Positions 1 to 12,700 of a stretch of DNA of 64,000 bases are shown here, piece by piece. The notes beneath the pieces are model-generated. The model was not told where the DNA came from and made no database searches. It was given only the letters and a program-made list of their open reading frames with translations. The DNA is from Marisa cornuarietis. Lineage: Eukaryota > Mollusca > Gastropoda > Architaenioglossa > Ampullariidae. The DNA lies in the NCBI GenBank assembly GCA_004794655.1, contig SMMW01000519.1, positions 248,001-312,000 on the forward strand, written 5' to 3'. The translations under genes were made by a program, and so were the position numbers. The first letter of the stretch is position 1. Each line of letters begins with the position of its first letter.

Positions 1-474
1 AGCCCCCCCCCCACCACTCCTTTCCTCACTTCACCTATTCTTGGTTCCTCACACTTACCGTGTTTTTCAAGGTGTGACACTTTCTCATTTTCTTGTCTTA
101 GTCGCTGGTCGGCTGTTTGCTACTTTGTAGTGAGATGGGAATTAAATCCCATTGATTTTGCTGAAGTCTGTTGGGCTGGGACAGGTGCATGGAGTTCCCA
201 GTCCTGATGGTTGGGGAGGGTTTTGAAGATTAAACACGCATTGGTAAAGGTGACAGCAGTTATGGATGTCAGCCACTGCCGCTGATGACGCAGTGATTGT
301 TTCTGACAACTCCCTGTCGTGTATATTTGTAGCTGACCGCTGCTTGGCTTACATTTAATGCTGACTACTTCAAGTGAGCATTTGTTGCTGAAACTTTTTA
401 CAAACAGTACATTTTTTTGTTGGAGACTACAGAATATGTTTGTTGCTACTGATGCTATTATCTGCTCATTACAG
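1..474 (+). other. Probable intron or 5' flank of the ZIP gene
   Basis: No convincing coding sequence on either strand. The stretch ends in a pyrimidine-leaning tract and a TTACAG acceptor at 469-474, which suggests that an upstream untranslated exon (outside the window or unrecognised) is spliced to the coding exon at 475. An ATG at 358 is in frame with the transporter, but it lies inside this presumed intron. Confidence 0.45.
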
Positions 475-504
475 CCACAAGAAGACTCTTCACATCCCCC
501 AGCC

Positions 505-1752
505 ATGGATCTCAACTCGGCCAAAGGGGTCTCGTTGGTGGTGGTACTGGTGTTGACCGTGGTGCTGGGTGTTCTGCCCGTCTGGTTGCACCAGCGCGGT
601 GTGCTGACCTCCACCGGTTCTCGCTGCCGCCGCCTGACGTTGAGCTTCCTCAACTGCTTCGCGGGCGGCGTCTTCCTCAGCACCTGCCTGCTCCACCTGC
701 TGGTGGAAGGGCGCGAAGACATGCAGCGCTACCTGGAGGGCGTGGGTGTCACCGCTGACTTCCCTTACTACGAGACGGGCGTGGCTGTGGGTTTGTTCCT
801 CGTGGCGCTTGTCGAGAAGCTGGGCTTTGCGCTCATGTCGTTCTCCAGAAAAAAACCCATAAGCGACATCCACAGCGTCGACGAGACGGCGTCCATCCGC
901 AAGTCCCCACCCTCCTCCTTCGCGGTGCACGACGCTCACACCGCGGAAACCCGCCACCTGGGCTACGGAGCGACAAACAACACATGCGACAAGACTTCCG
1001 AGGTCTACCATAATCATTTGCTTGATGACCTGAACTCCAGATCGACAGGCACAGGTCATCAGCAGCACGACCCGTCCTACCGACTCGAGATGTGTAGGTC
1101 CGCTGACCACCAGCTGCCCATCCGCCACGTCGCCAGCCACCGGACGTCACACAGTCTGACGTCATCGCTTGAACGCGGGACCATCGACAGAGAGCCACGC
1201 CCCCACCACCACCATCACCACAGCGTGGCCACATCCGGGCCTTGCGACTCGGCCGCCATCACGCAAGTCTCGGCCTTGCGGGCCCTGCTGTTGTTGCTGG
1301 CTCTGTCGTTTCACACCATCTTTGACGGGCTCGCCGTGGGGCTGCAAGAGAGCAGCAGCCAGGTGTGGCAGGTAGTGGGTGCCATCAGCATCCACAAGGC
1401 CTTGGTGGCTTTCTGCCTGGGACTAGAGCTGTCTGCGGCATCGCCTGGCAACTGGCGGAAGCCTGTCCTCTTCATCCTCCTCTTTGCCCTCATGTCGCCC
1501 GTCGGCATTGGCATCGGCATGGGCGTGACGTCATCGCGCGTGGATGCCTCGGCTGAACTGCTGACGTCATCTATCTTGCAGGCGCTGGCCACCGGCACCT
1601 TCCTCTACGTCACGTTCTTTGAGATCCTGGGCCAGCAGTTCGCGCACGACCACCAGCAGGAGCACGGCCAGTGCTTGGAGATCCTCAAGGTTGTCGTCAC
1701 GGTGGTAGGCTTCGCGGCCATGGCGGCTACCAAGCTGCTGGACACCGACTGA
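505..1752 (+). CDS. ZIP-family (SLC39A1/2/3-like) zinc transporter
   Basis: A 415-residue multipass membrane protein expected to carry zinc or a related divalent metal into the cytosol. The first hydrophobic helix starts near residue 5 and two more lie before residue 120. A long polar loop (about 115-255) carries six consecutive histidines at 234-239, the metal-binding loop typical of ZIPs. TM4 has SFHTIFDGLAVGL (His270, Asp274), matching the ZIP1-3 HSVFEGLAVGLQ signature. TM5 has SIHKALVAFCLGLEL (His297), the second half of the metal site. Three further helices reach the C-terminus. The start is the ATG at 505 in an agccATGG context, 30 bases after a probable acceptor. An in-frame ATG at 358 would add 49 residues of unlikely sequence. 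The coding region has no intron and is GC-rich beside AT-rich flanks. Family assignment is firm; the exact paralogue and substrate are not. Confidence 0.93.
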   Translation: MDLNSAKGVSLVVVLVLTVVLGVLPVWLHQRGVLTSTGSRCRRLTLSFLNCFAGGVFLSTCLLHLLVEGREDMQRYLEGVGVTADFPYYETGVAVGLFLVALVEKLGFALMSFSRKKPISDIHSVDETASIRKSPPSSFAVHDAHTAETRHLGYGATNNTCDKTSEVYHNHLLDDLNSRSTGTGHQQHDPSYRLEMCRSADHQLPIRHVASHRTSHSLTSSLERGTIDREPRPHHHHHHSVATSGPCDSAAITQVSALRALLLLLALSFHTIFDGLAVGLQESSSQVWQVVGAISIHKALVAFCLGLELSAASPGNWRKPVLFILLFALMSPVGIGIGMGVTSSRVDASAELLTSSILQALATGTFLYVTFFEILGQQFAHDHQQEHGQCLEILKVVVTVVGFAAMAATKLLDTD

Positions 1753-2494
1753 AGACAGGGACGACGCGTGACTGAAGCCGGATGATCGAGCAACTTCCCG
1801 CTTCATACTGGTAAATTGTGGGTACTGCGAGTACAGACACTGCCCAACAGACCTATGCTGTTACACGCTGAGGGACACGTGACACGTAAACGCCCTCTAG
1901 TAGCAGCACTACGACAGTACCTCAAATACACAGACCTTAGCATCCCTACCACACTCCAGAAACACATACCTTATTCTATTTCCGGTTCAACACAGATTGT
2001 AACATGGCCGACAGTTAAACATATACACGTACATTGTTTTAACTTTATATTAACTTTTATGTAAGAATCTTTCTAGATAATTTTTGTTCTCAAGAGGTCT
2101 TTTTGGAATTGCTACATCTATGACAATTTTTAACGATGCCCCAACTAAAATCATTCCATGAATGTTTTTAAAAATTTGATGTATGACAAGATTTTACAAG
2201 TGGATGTTTTTAAAAGGTAGCCCCAATGTTTTTGTTAACTGAAAGAGTCCAATGAACTCTTGACACTTGCAATGGCTTAATGTTTCTTCAACCATTCCTG
2301 GGTGGTACTTGGCATCATACAAGCATGCCTTGTGTCTCAAAATAGCCACGTTCTTTCCATTCACTGTTGCTCTTATTCAGCTGTAGTGTATGTGTGTGTG
2401 GCCTTAATTATAACGCTCTACTATGATTCCCTCAAACTATTAATGTGCTGCACGTATGTTTATTTCTTACAAATGAGTCATTTTGTCTAATAAA
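1753..2494 (+). other. Likely 3' untranslated region of the ZIP gene
   Basis: AT-rich sequence with no open coding frame follows the transporter stop codon. The first clear poly(A) signal, AATAAA, is at 2489-2494, with two more at 2729-2734 and 2735-2740. The true transcript end is not determinable here. Confidence 0.4.
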
Positions 2495-5056
2495 AATATG
2501 AAACTTTTATTTTAAAAAATATTCACAAGCGCAAGTCTGCTATATATGCAGTCACACATGAAGCATGCAAGTGGGAGGGACGGAGGCAGCGACCAGCCTA
2601 CAAAGAAGCGGCTAGTGTATGACACAAGACTCGGAGGATTCCATTTAGTTACACCACTAGTCTTTTTCGTTAGAGAATGCAGATGCAGATGTCTGCTGAG
2701 AAAGAGGGTTTTATCTTCTGGAGGTTATAATAAAAATAAAAAAAGCATTTCTATGGCAGATTTCTCCACCGGCAACAAGCTCAAATATAAAGAATCATAC
2801 TAACAAAAAAAAAAAAAAAAAATACAAACACTAATAATAATGGAAGCTGATCTCAAAAAGAGTCGATTGCATGCCCAGGTAGTGATAGTGTAGCTACTCA
2901 TGTTGAGAGCAAGATAAATGCTTAGATGCGGTCTGCAGCGTTGCCCTTTCTTTCAGTGTTACAGAATTTGTGCTTCTAAACGTGGCTGAAAGTTTTAACC
3001 TTTGTATATAAGCTCAGCTTACTGTCTGTAGCCCATTGCACCAAAGAATGTTTGTAGTTAGTATGATTGTTGTCTTCATGTTTGTTGTCTTGGGAATTGA
3101 TATTTTTGTTATTTGCATGTGTATCTGGATGTATAATTGACTTCCTGTAGCCACCAGTTTCCTGACAATCCAACGCTAGGGTTGAGACTATTTTGAGCTA
3201 TTATTCAAAATCTGAATGTTTCCTGTGCTAAACATGGAAATAATGCAATATACTATCTGTGTTATTTTCTGTGAAAAGTCTTTGCTAGGCCTCTCGGTCG
3301 ACCAAGTGAACAACTACATGTTATGTTTATAACCGGTGATGGGCGATCACCGTCTGTACCAAAATTACTCGTTCAAAAGAGTTTAATTCATACATATGTA
3401 ATATTGTGACCAATTTTCTATTATGGGCTGGATCCCTAAAACAGATGAACTGAATTTCAGGTGTAGGTTAAATTTTATATCTCAGTGCATGTTTTTGTTC
3501 TGCTTCAGAGAGAAAAAAAATATTCTTAAGTCCCTTAAAAACAGAATAATCATAAATAAGTCTTAGTGGTAAACATTTAACACCTGTTTTGATGGGAAAA
3601 CACCATCTGAAAAAAGGATAAAATTTACTGACTTAAAGATATTAATTTTTAAGTTTGTTTATAAGAGCAGATGACCTGAACCACTATTAAAAATTAGCAG
3701 CTGCATGTAGCAACATTAGGGTTCATAATATAGTTGTGACTGAGCTAAATTCTAGATTTCTTTCTAAACCTCTCATTTCTCAGACAGCTACTTTTAACCC
3801 TAAAACCCAATGGAAAGTACAAATAAAACACTAGTGACATGGTTTGCCCCAGAGCTCTGGACAAATGGAATACAGACTGTAGCTTTTGAGCAGCTGCAGT
3901 CAAACAATACACATTCTCTGAAGAAAAAACAGCAAACCTAATGAACATCTATATGAAAAACTAATATTTGTCTGTTTACCAAGGGAGACTCAACTGAAAA
4001 CTTACAAGTGTTTTATATACAAAAAAAGCTGTTATAGAGCTTTGCAGAGCCAACTATAAAATTAAATTTAGCCTAATAGTTTGCAGATCAGTAAGTAAAA
4101 AGTAGTGTTTGCCAACTGTCAAAATTTCATTTTTAGACTTTTGAACCCAGTATTATCTTTGCAGTTCATCATTGTCCAAAGTTTGTGTTTTGTTCAGCAG
4201 TTGATTAAAAATGTTTAATTGAACTACACACATTAGGTTCCCAAACATACAAGAAGAAATGAAACCGTATGACTTTTAGGATAGATGCAGTTTTTTTGTA
4301 ACTTTGAGGAAGTAGCAAAGGGAGAATTCTTTGAACTGATAACTAGGCCTTGCCAGCTTCATGGTAGAACTTGCTGTCAGTAACTGCTGATGCAAACTCC
4401 ATTATTTGCACTATCTTCGGATTACTAGAGCTTTGGGTGCTGTATGATGCACCCTGTATTTAGTTCTTTAAAGGTTTTATTTTTCTATTCCTTTCGTATG
4501 AAATCTTTTTCTACAAACAAGATAAAATGAACTGCCTTTCTAAAGTGTTCATGGCATGAGAGATGCCTGTTCAACTTTTGTTTCTGTTATTTAATATTCA
4601 CATTCAGCTGATGTGCATGTCAACAATATTTTGACTGACTAGAAAAAGTCTTAATGGCACTGAGTCTGTAATTTTTTGAGTGCCTGCATGCGTAGGGCTT
4701 GTGCCTATCAATAACTACAAGCAGATTAATTACAATTACATTGTGACAATATTGTGTCTTTTAGCTAGTTGTGTAGATTTTTTAGCCAACAAAAAAGCCA
4801 TCACTTTATTACATTGTCCCATGGAATATGTATTTTAATAGTATGAAAGTCTTGTAAAAAACAGCTTTTAAACACTCAAGGATATGATGTTTTCTCCCTG
4901 CCACTAATGCCTGCTCAGTCTTGATCTTGTTTGTCTACTCTAAACAAGCGCCATGCAGTCCCTCTCGCTCACATAAAACGTTTCAAGCTTCATTGCTGAA
5001 AGTGGTAGCTCCGTTTCTCAGCAAGTAGTTCACGCAACACTAGCAACATCAGCAGC
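2495..5056. other. AT-rich non-coding stretch
   Basis: I see no coding region, structured RNA or mobile element. It holds an 18-base A run at 2805-2822 and scattered AATAAA motifs. It may include alternative 3' ends of the ZIP gene. Confidence 0.5.
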
Positions 5057-5340
5057 TTAAATGCTGTTTAATAGCAAGAGTGAGGATGCAAGCCTGCCTG
5101 TTGTACAACCATGACATCTGGCAAGCCTATGATATCCATCATCCATAACATCTGGCCAGTCTGACATCCACAACCGTGACATCTGGCAAGTCACAGTATG
5201 ACTGTGAAATAAAGACAGGTGGGCATCTGAGTAAAGTTGCAAGTGAACACAGGCACACACATTCATACACACAGACACACACGGACATGTCACTGATCGA
5301 GATTTGTGAGGGTGCATGGGAACACACACACGCACACAAT
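5057..5340. repeat. Low-complexity CA-rich stretch with a diverged short repeat
   Basis: The motif CATCTGGC recurs near 5109, 5148 and 5188 in a loose tandem of about 40 bases, followed by CA-rich microsatellite sequence at about 5245-5340. Open frames across it are Cys/Val-rich artefacts of the CA repeat. Confidence 0.5.
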
Positions 5341-6625
5341 TACCAAGTGTAAAACAAAACGCTTAAGTCCTTTTCTCTCAAAGGCACTGATCTTTCCAGG
5401 TGGGAACAACAGAAAAAGTATCTTCAATCCTGCAAAGTCACTCCAAACTGCCTCTCACAATATGATCTCTCACTGTATATGAACTCACCGGCTCAATGTA
5501 GCAACTCACTTGTGTATAAATGGCCTTCAAGTATCCAAGGAACACAAAGAACACAGATGCTAAATGATATCAACACAACAGAGACATGCTAATATACTTC
5601 AACATATTATCATTACAGGCAGTTAAAGACACATCAGCAGAATAACAGTTCTTACTGTATTGTGGCTTTTGTCTCAGAAATGTGCAGACAAGACTTGATA
5701 TGTTATAGTTCACTGAAAAAATGTTTCTATCCAAACTGTGCATTTTGCATACAGATCTAGCCTTTTTGATCATACACAAGGCAGCACCTAAACTTCGTGT
5801 ACAATTTGAGGTAAAACATTTACAGTTTAATCTCATTTTCTGAGTGACATTTGAGCCCTGACTCTAGCATCTAAGTCTTTCACATGTAAGCAATATGAAC
5901 ATACTATGTATCATACCTATGGACACTAGTATCTGAAAAATTTGTCAGACATACAAGAAACATTTTACGCTGTTAATACTGGCATCTAGGTCTTACAAAT
6001 GCATGCAATGAGCATATTAAAATCAGTCACCATGTGTACAATCTTAAGCACTAATATGCATCTTACAGGAATATCACTAGCTTGGAATATTCCAACTCAA
6101 GGTACATATCTTGCACACTAATCTTGGTTGCTGGGGAGACACAGTCACTGGGACCATTGATGTGCAGCAACAGCAGGAAACGAAGTAACATGTGACACAT
6201 AAGCAGTCAGAATGCATGGCACCTATCTAGAGAAAAACATTGGAATGTATTTGTCTCTTCTGTCAAGTCAAGAATACAAAAAGTGTCTTTTGTTCTCCGT
6301 CGAATCAAGAAATATTCCCCCTGCACACTGGAAGCTTTTTCACAACAATGTGGTGTAACTCAATGAATACTCAATGTTCAGGCTATTAACAAATTACTTT
6401 CCTTAGCCACTCCCTTTGTAAGATCCACTTGATTGTTGACACATACCATGCTCAAATGACTCCTTTCAAATCATTTATTAATGCATCAAAGACAAAATCG
6501 CAAGGAGAAAAACGAATCTCGAGAAATTAAATAAAAACTATTTCCTTGCCTGTTCAAATCTCCATTTGGGTGCAAAGCCATGTGTGACATCAATACCAGA
6601 GGCATCATGGCCGACCACAGCATAA
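5341..6625. other. AT-rich non-coding stretch
   Basis: No supported gene, repeat or mobile element was found on either strand. Confidence 0.45.
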
Positions 6626-6937
6626 CTGATACAAGTTGCCCAGAAAAGACCAAGCCCAAAGAGCAGATGTGTTCATACGTTCCCAAAGGATTCATCATTA
6701 AGGAGACAATGGTTCAACTTCGTTCATGTGTGTGGAGCTGACTTCATTGTGCCTACACAGTATATTGTCATATGCAAACACTACTTTGCTCCTGAATGTT
6801 ACCCAGTAATGTACACATGGAAGAAGCAAGAGGGTTTTGGGGTACCGCAAAACCATCTTCTTCCAGGGTTCACGCCTAGTATACAGAAGCATGCTTTTTC
6901 TCATCCAACAACACAAAGTAGCTGCATGAACCACTGA
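6626..6937 (+). pseudogene. THAP-type zinc-finger domain relic
   Basis: After an in-frame stop at 6623, the frame is open to a stop at 6935-6937. It reads as the distal two-thirds of a THAP DNA-binding domain: FPKDSSLRRQW (from 6680), then DFIVPTQY, then VICKHYFAPECY, ending NHLLPGFTPSI, which resembles the closing LxPxAVPSI motif. THAP domains are C2CH zinc fingers, common in P-element-like transposases and in host proteins. The C-x2-H ligand pair is disturbed (CKH instead of CxxH). The N-terminal cysteine pair is not recoverable because a stop and a probable frameshift lie upstream. It has no exon signals I trust and sits alone in AT-rich DNA. It is most likely a decayed transposase or transcription-factor fragment; a partial exon is the alternative. 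Confidence 0.45.
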
Positions 6938-7238
6938 AGTTATCTCGATCAATGTACCTTCAATTCAACTTTTCAAGCCTCAGTATCAAAGCTGTGACTG
7001 GAGACACAATAAGTCGTTAGTAAAGTGCACACAATAAATGATAAGGAATCTCCGCAGCAGCATTCCCGAAAATATATCTCTGCTTTTCCATTTTTCTCAA
7101 AATTTGTGCAGGCGAAATATAAGCGTGCAAATCAGTCCCAGTGGTAAATTTTCACAAATGAGGCTTTTGTGACAGTACATAAGTAAACAGACAAGCATAA
7201 ATTGCAGTGATTCCTGGCAGCTTGCAAAATTAAAAACA

Positions 7239-7505
7239 TCAACAATGTTTATCATGTGGTATCGTCAAGTCATTCTTTGTCATCTGCCACATGAGCATCT
7301 TATGTTTGGGGTTTAAACATTCACAATCCTCAGGTTCAAACAAATATGGCTCAATACCATCAAGGTTAGTGAATATCATTTCAAACTCGTCTTTGCTACT
7401 AGAGTGCGACAAATGAAGATCATCTGATGAACCTGATGTATTGCTCCACCTTCTGGCCATTATATGGTTACTGAGACACGGTGTGGACATCACTGGCTGT
7501 GACAT
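7239..7505 (-). pseudogene. Short open frame with an EPYLFEPE motif
   Basis: An 88-codon frame. The middle has a Ser/Asp-rich stretch followed by GIEPYLFEPEDCECLNP. A similar 'PYxFEP' segment precedes Cys-rich domains in many uncharacterised invertebrate proteins, some labelled P2X7-like. No partner domain follows here and no splice sites are evident. It lies close to the THAP relic on the other strand. The likeness is short, so this may be chance or a decayed domain fragment. Confidence 0.22.
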
Positions 7506-8127
7506 AGCACGTTATCTGCATGCTGGAGTGAGGACTTGGTGGCTATAGGTGCAAATCGTAAACTTTGAAATTAAGTAATAAATTAACTGCTGTGTTTCAG
7601 GCGCTGAAATTTACAGAATGTATTTATAATAGCTCTACCAACCAGAGTCTGTTTATAACTTGGATCAACCATGTAGGTCTTTAATTAATCTGACAGGTGA
7701 AGGTGCTCCTTGTACAGCATGAAGTCAACCAACATGCTCATGTGCCAGTTCTTTTTATAGATATGAGCTACAAGGGCTAGTTATCATCAATAAAAGTACA
7801 GATGGAAGTTAGGAGTATTTTGGTGAGATTCACTTTCCAAAAAAAAAATAAAAATAAAAATAAAAAGCAAAGCATAAGAGTCTCTCATTCTGATAAGGAA
7901 ACTATTCACATACAGGCAAGCCTGTCTGCACTCTTACTCTGATATAAAACCATGCACCTGCAGGCATGCGACAACTAGTGAAAACACCTTATCAAAAAAG
8001 CTATAAAAGCTATAAAACTATATCAAAAGGCTTTTTTAACATGAAATGACACGTTAAAAAGTTGATCAAAATGCTGAGGGAAATACAAATCAGCTCTTAC
8101 TAAGAAATTTGCTAAAATTCCAAACAC
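7506..8127. other. AT-rich non-coding stretch
   Basis: No gene recognised. It contains an A-rich simple repeat (AAAAAT units) near 7841-7867. Confidence 0.45.
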
Positions 8128-8475
8128 ATCAGTTTCTACAGTTACACCTATAGGATCCACACACTATTTTCTGGTATTTACAGTACTTATAGGATCCACA
8201 GACACTAGTTTCTGGTATTTACAGTATCTATAGCACACACACACCAGTTTCTATTGTTTTAAGTACCTACAGGACACACACGCTCACCAGTTTCTGGTGT
8301 TTACAATACCTAAAAGATCCACAGACACTAATTTCTGGTATTTACATTACCTATAGGACACACACATACACCAGTTTCTATTGTTTTAAGTGACTATAAG
8401 ACACACATGTGCACGCCAGTTTCTGGTAACTACAGTAGCTATAGGATCCACAGAGACCAATTTCTAGTATGGCAC
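8128..8475. repeat. Diverged minisatellite, about 50-bp unit, roughly 7 copies
   Basis: Repeated words CAGTTTCTGGTATTTACAG, CTATAGGATCCACAGAC and GGACACACAC recur in the same order across the block. Two subtypes alternate, one with GGATCCACAGACACTA and one with GGACACACACA. Copies are clearly diverged, so the array is old. Confidence 0.8.
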
Positions 8476-9658
8476 CTACATACACCATCTTGTGTTCTAC
8501 CTAAATCCCATACAACCCTTCCAAAACCACTCACTGCACAGCTGACATCAGTAGAAGAATTTAAAGCAAATTAAAATCCTTTGATCATACAAATTTTCTC
8601 TCACTCACTCACTCTCTCTCACAACTTGTGTCTGACTGGCTAAGACCATGTACCACAGGTCCTAGATAAGAGGTTTATGTCATTTCTGTTTTTAAAAAGT
8701 TGCATGGTTACTGGAGTCGATGAGCGCAACACTTAATGGTGACAGGCTTAAAACACACTGTTCAAGTCTACTGTGCTCTGCTACCTACAGGCAATGATTT
8801 AAAAGGCTTTCACAGAAAGTATGTATTAAAGATACACAGTAGTTCTGAATGTCAACACCGCCCCCACCCCAATACCTTACATGTCCAATAGTTTTCAATA
8901 GCATGACAAGCTATCCAAAACGCCAACACGCCCTCCCCTCCACCACATGCCCAACGGTCTTCAGCATGACAAATGACAAGCCCTCCAAAATGTCAACACC
9001 CCCTTCGCCTGCCCAACACACCAAGCAGCCCTCTACACACCTAAGTCTTCACGTCAAAGAACTCTGTACATGCCAAATTGTCTTTGTCCAACTTCCTTCC
9101 AAATGTCAAAGAGTTCTGTGGGTTAAACACTTCTCTATATTCATCAATAGTTGACCAAATGTTTTATGCCAAAATATGAAGCATTACAAACGTGATTCAA
9201 GCCTTCTAATCAACAGAAAAAGTACGTAAGGAATTTTTCACAGAAATGTAGATTTGTTAAGGTACAAGTGCTTCTTTTATTTTGTTCCTCTGGAAAACAA
9301 AACATCCCCACATGCTAGTATTAATGAAGATAAAGGTAACATTGGCCTTTTATAATTACAATGGCATTAAAAGCCTTTCACTTCACAGCCATTATGCAAC
9401 CCCTTGGTATATATCCTATGTAAACATGATTCTTCCTTTCCACTCCATCAGCAGTAACCTTCATCACTCACCCAACTTAGGTATTGAAATAAGGCAAGAA
9501 GATTTGTCACCCCTTGTCAAACTAGGGTATTGAAATAAGGCCATGGAGTTCCTCAGTGTTTCAAGCACAGTTGACTAAACTCTTCCACTTCTCTGCTACT
9601 TGAGTTTTCAAGCATCAAGTTCAAGTTAATGCAAAGGAAGGAGTCTAGACAGCACTCA
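8476..9658. other. AT-rich non-coding stretch with a weak tandem repeat
   Basis: No gene supported. Between about 8849 and 9010, a C-rich segment with CAACAC...GCCC and GCATGACAA words recurs loosely three times at roughly 70-base spacing. The open frame across it is compositional. Confidence 0.4.
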
Positions 9659-9770
9659 AACACATGCCTACAGTCATCAGGTGACTGGCACACACATGCC
9701 TACAATCATAAGGTGACTTGCCCACACTAAACAGGTACTGGCACACACATGCCTACAATCATCAGGTGAC
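9659..9770. repeat. Short minisatellite, 3 copies
   Basis: The words ACACATGCCTACAATCAT and AGGTGACT recur three times, with an extra CCACACTAAACAGGTACTGG spacer between copies 2 and 3. Confidence 0.75.
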
Positions 9771-12700
9771 TCATACATGTTCACAATTCCATGCTTGCAT
9801 GTCTCCAGTTTTAACAGCATTAGACATGTTGTTTAATATGTAATTATTCACTACATCTTACACAAGGATGAACACACATAAGCAAGCATGCACATAAAAA
9901 AGACCCCATGATCTGAATTCCTGGAATGGTTTGAATATGATTCTTTCATCTTGGAATCATCGTCATCATCACAAAGTATAATGATCAGGTTTCTCACAGA
10001 ATCTCAGAAATTTATAACAATCACCATGGGCAGCCATTCTGTTTATGCTTCTGGACACTAGGATTAAATGGAATCTAATTTGTCAATTTTGTACTTAAAC
10101 ATAACCTATTCTTCAACATCCCGGTACTTTAGCAGAACCTAAAAGGCATGCCCTGGCATTAAATCAGCTTATATTTTTTGTATGTGCATGTGCGCATGTG
10201 CAGTAAAATATAACTGCTATTCATGTTTAAGTTCTAAAAATCTTCCCAGAATATATGAGTGTCGTGGAAATAAACCGAAAAACTATTATCAAAAATGCCA
10301 CATATCATACTGAATTAACACTGAATACTGCAGGTGGTACATCCTCGTAAGCATTCTGACAATATAAAAATAAATGTCTGTCATCATCTGTACACAGTAT
10401 ATTTTTTCTTATAATTTATACTTATTTTAAATTACTGAGCTTAACAAAGAAATACTTTTTTAATATGCCATTCTTTACTTGTCTCTGAGAAATGAAACTT
10501 TTGGTCAATAAAGCACACAAAAACTAAATGCTTGATGTCTTAAACAAAGATGCTTAACAATCCATAGAGTAACTCAATGTTGAGTTGGAAGTGTCTCCAA
10601 GCTGTCACAAATGATATCAAACATCTGAAGACATGGTTTACCCTGACAGCAAGTCAAAAGAAGAAGGTAAGGAATCATCATCTACAAATGACCCCCACAC
10701 TGAGCTGTTGAAGAAGAATTACTCTGCATAAACAGTATATTCAATGGCCAAATGAAAATGGTAGCACACACACTACTACTACTACTAAGACATGGCATGA
10801 AAAAAAGACCAATGTTGGTCCACAAATCAGCTGAACAGTTGATCCCGTTGCTTCCATTAAAAAAGACAAAGCCTGGCAAGCTCATGTTATTTCTGCCATT
10901 AACATCACATCCCTTGCATCTCCTATGGAACTGGGATCAAGTGGCCATAGGCACCAGGTTGAGAAAAGCAGCACAGTCAATGCACATATAATACTTAAAA
11001 TGGCAATATATTATGTACTCAAGTCTTATTATCATCCCATAAACATGAAGCAGCCTCAGTTAGTTTCTATATGCTGTTGTCAGAAAAGCTAGTTTTACCT
11101 TAGTTTATACAGCACTACCATGTATGCATGAACTGTTTGTGAGTTTGTCTAGATTAGTCAATGTCATCATCTCTTAGAATCATTCAACCCTTTGCTACTG
11201 TCAGAACAATAATCCTTTGCTATTGCCAAAACAGTAAAACTTTGCTTTTGTCAGAACAATAAAACTTTTTTCTCGTCAGAATAAAAATTTGGTAAAAAAA
11301 ATTTCCGACCAGGAGGCAAGTACTTCTACTGAACTGCCTGAAATGAGCATCATTCAGTGTGTAGGTAAAACATTCAGCTGCACCAAGGCAAGTTGACAGT
11401 TCTGGCTTTGGACTGATGTTTACCATTGGCTGAGATGATCAATAGTGACCCATCAAGATGAAACTAATATAATAACCACATATCTGTATAACCAGATATA
11501 AATCTGAACTGTGGACGGGGTTTAAATATAGAGAAAATAATGGTAACCAGTGTATTCACTGAAACTGATACTGACTAGATTATCTTACCGACGGTTCACA
11601 CATATCTGACAAGGTCAGTGAGATCATAGGCACACAAATACTGCCCGATAACTGACAAAGGAGACATTCTGTCAAAATGATCAAAGCTTAGTCCTACACC
11701 TATCTGGACTGTCATCAGAGTTTCTCTAGAATCTCAGAAATGATGACACCTATCTACACTTGTTTTGTCAAGTTGGAGCACCAACATTGGCTAATGAACC
11801 AAGATTAATTACAAACAAGTATCAGCTGATGAAGCAGCTAAGAATCCAGATAAAAAACTGTGTTTGTGTTATCTATCAAGGTCTCATGCACAGCAGGTCA
11901 CAGGAACTATCTATGCTTTAACTCATCAGGTCTTTTATTTCCACTTGTTATGACTTTTACAAGACTTCTACAGTATTATTGATATGGAAGGCTAGAAGCA
12001 CTATAGTCAAACATCATAACCTAGTCCTTGAATTATCACAAGCTATGCTGCAAATATGACATTAAAAATAAATAAATTGTTCTAAAAACCATAGTCTGAT
12101 ATACCACTCATTTATAACAAAATTCTGCAGGAAAACCTCTGATTAACATTATGACGAAGTGCATTACTGAAATCTAAGTTCAGATAAATTTCAATGTGTT
12201 CTAAGAGACATCGTCTCAGTTTAGGGTCACTTGAATAAAAAACAAAAGCGTTAAAAACATCTAAGATTCAACAAACTCTAATATTTTGCAACTAAACAAA
12301 AACAAACCTCATCTAAAATATGGATTCAATTTGCGAAAAGCATGCAGAAGAAAGCTAAATATAACTGACCACTACTGAACAAGTATTTATGATGCTGGTG
12401 CATGCTTAATAAAAGCAACACATGCACACAAAATTAACAGCAATGGCAACACACTGCAAGTGTTTCAAGTGCCAAACCAGCAGTAAGCATGCAGTCTCTC
12501 CTCTAACATTTTCAGAGCAGTTTCTGACAGCTGAGGGGTTTGGGAAGAGCAGTAGGCTGAGGACAATGAGACATTGCAAACTGGCCTTATTCAGTATTCA
12601 GGACAGATACATGCACAGACAAGACAGCACATAGGCAGCTTTTAAAAAAGTAATGAAGGTGAAAAAAATCCAGACAGTTTAACATATTGCACACTTAACT

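Noticed and set aside
358..504. Upstream in-frame ATG for the ZIP protein
   Set aside because: The added 49 residues cross an acceptor-like TTACAG, and the downstream ATG has the better context and starts right before the first helix.
120..722. A 200-codon minus frame opposite the ZIP start
   Set aside because: Shadow of the GC-rich transporter exon and its flank; no domain, and it crosses the proposed splice site.
6486..6952. Minus-strand frames opposite the THAP relic
   Set aside because: The plus strand gives a coherent domain; the minus frames do not.
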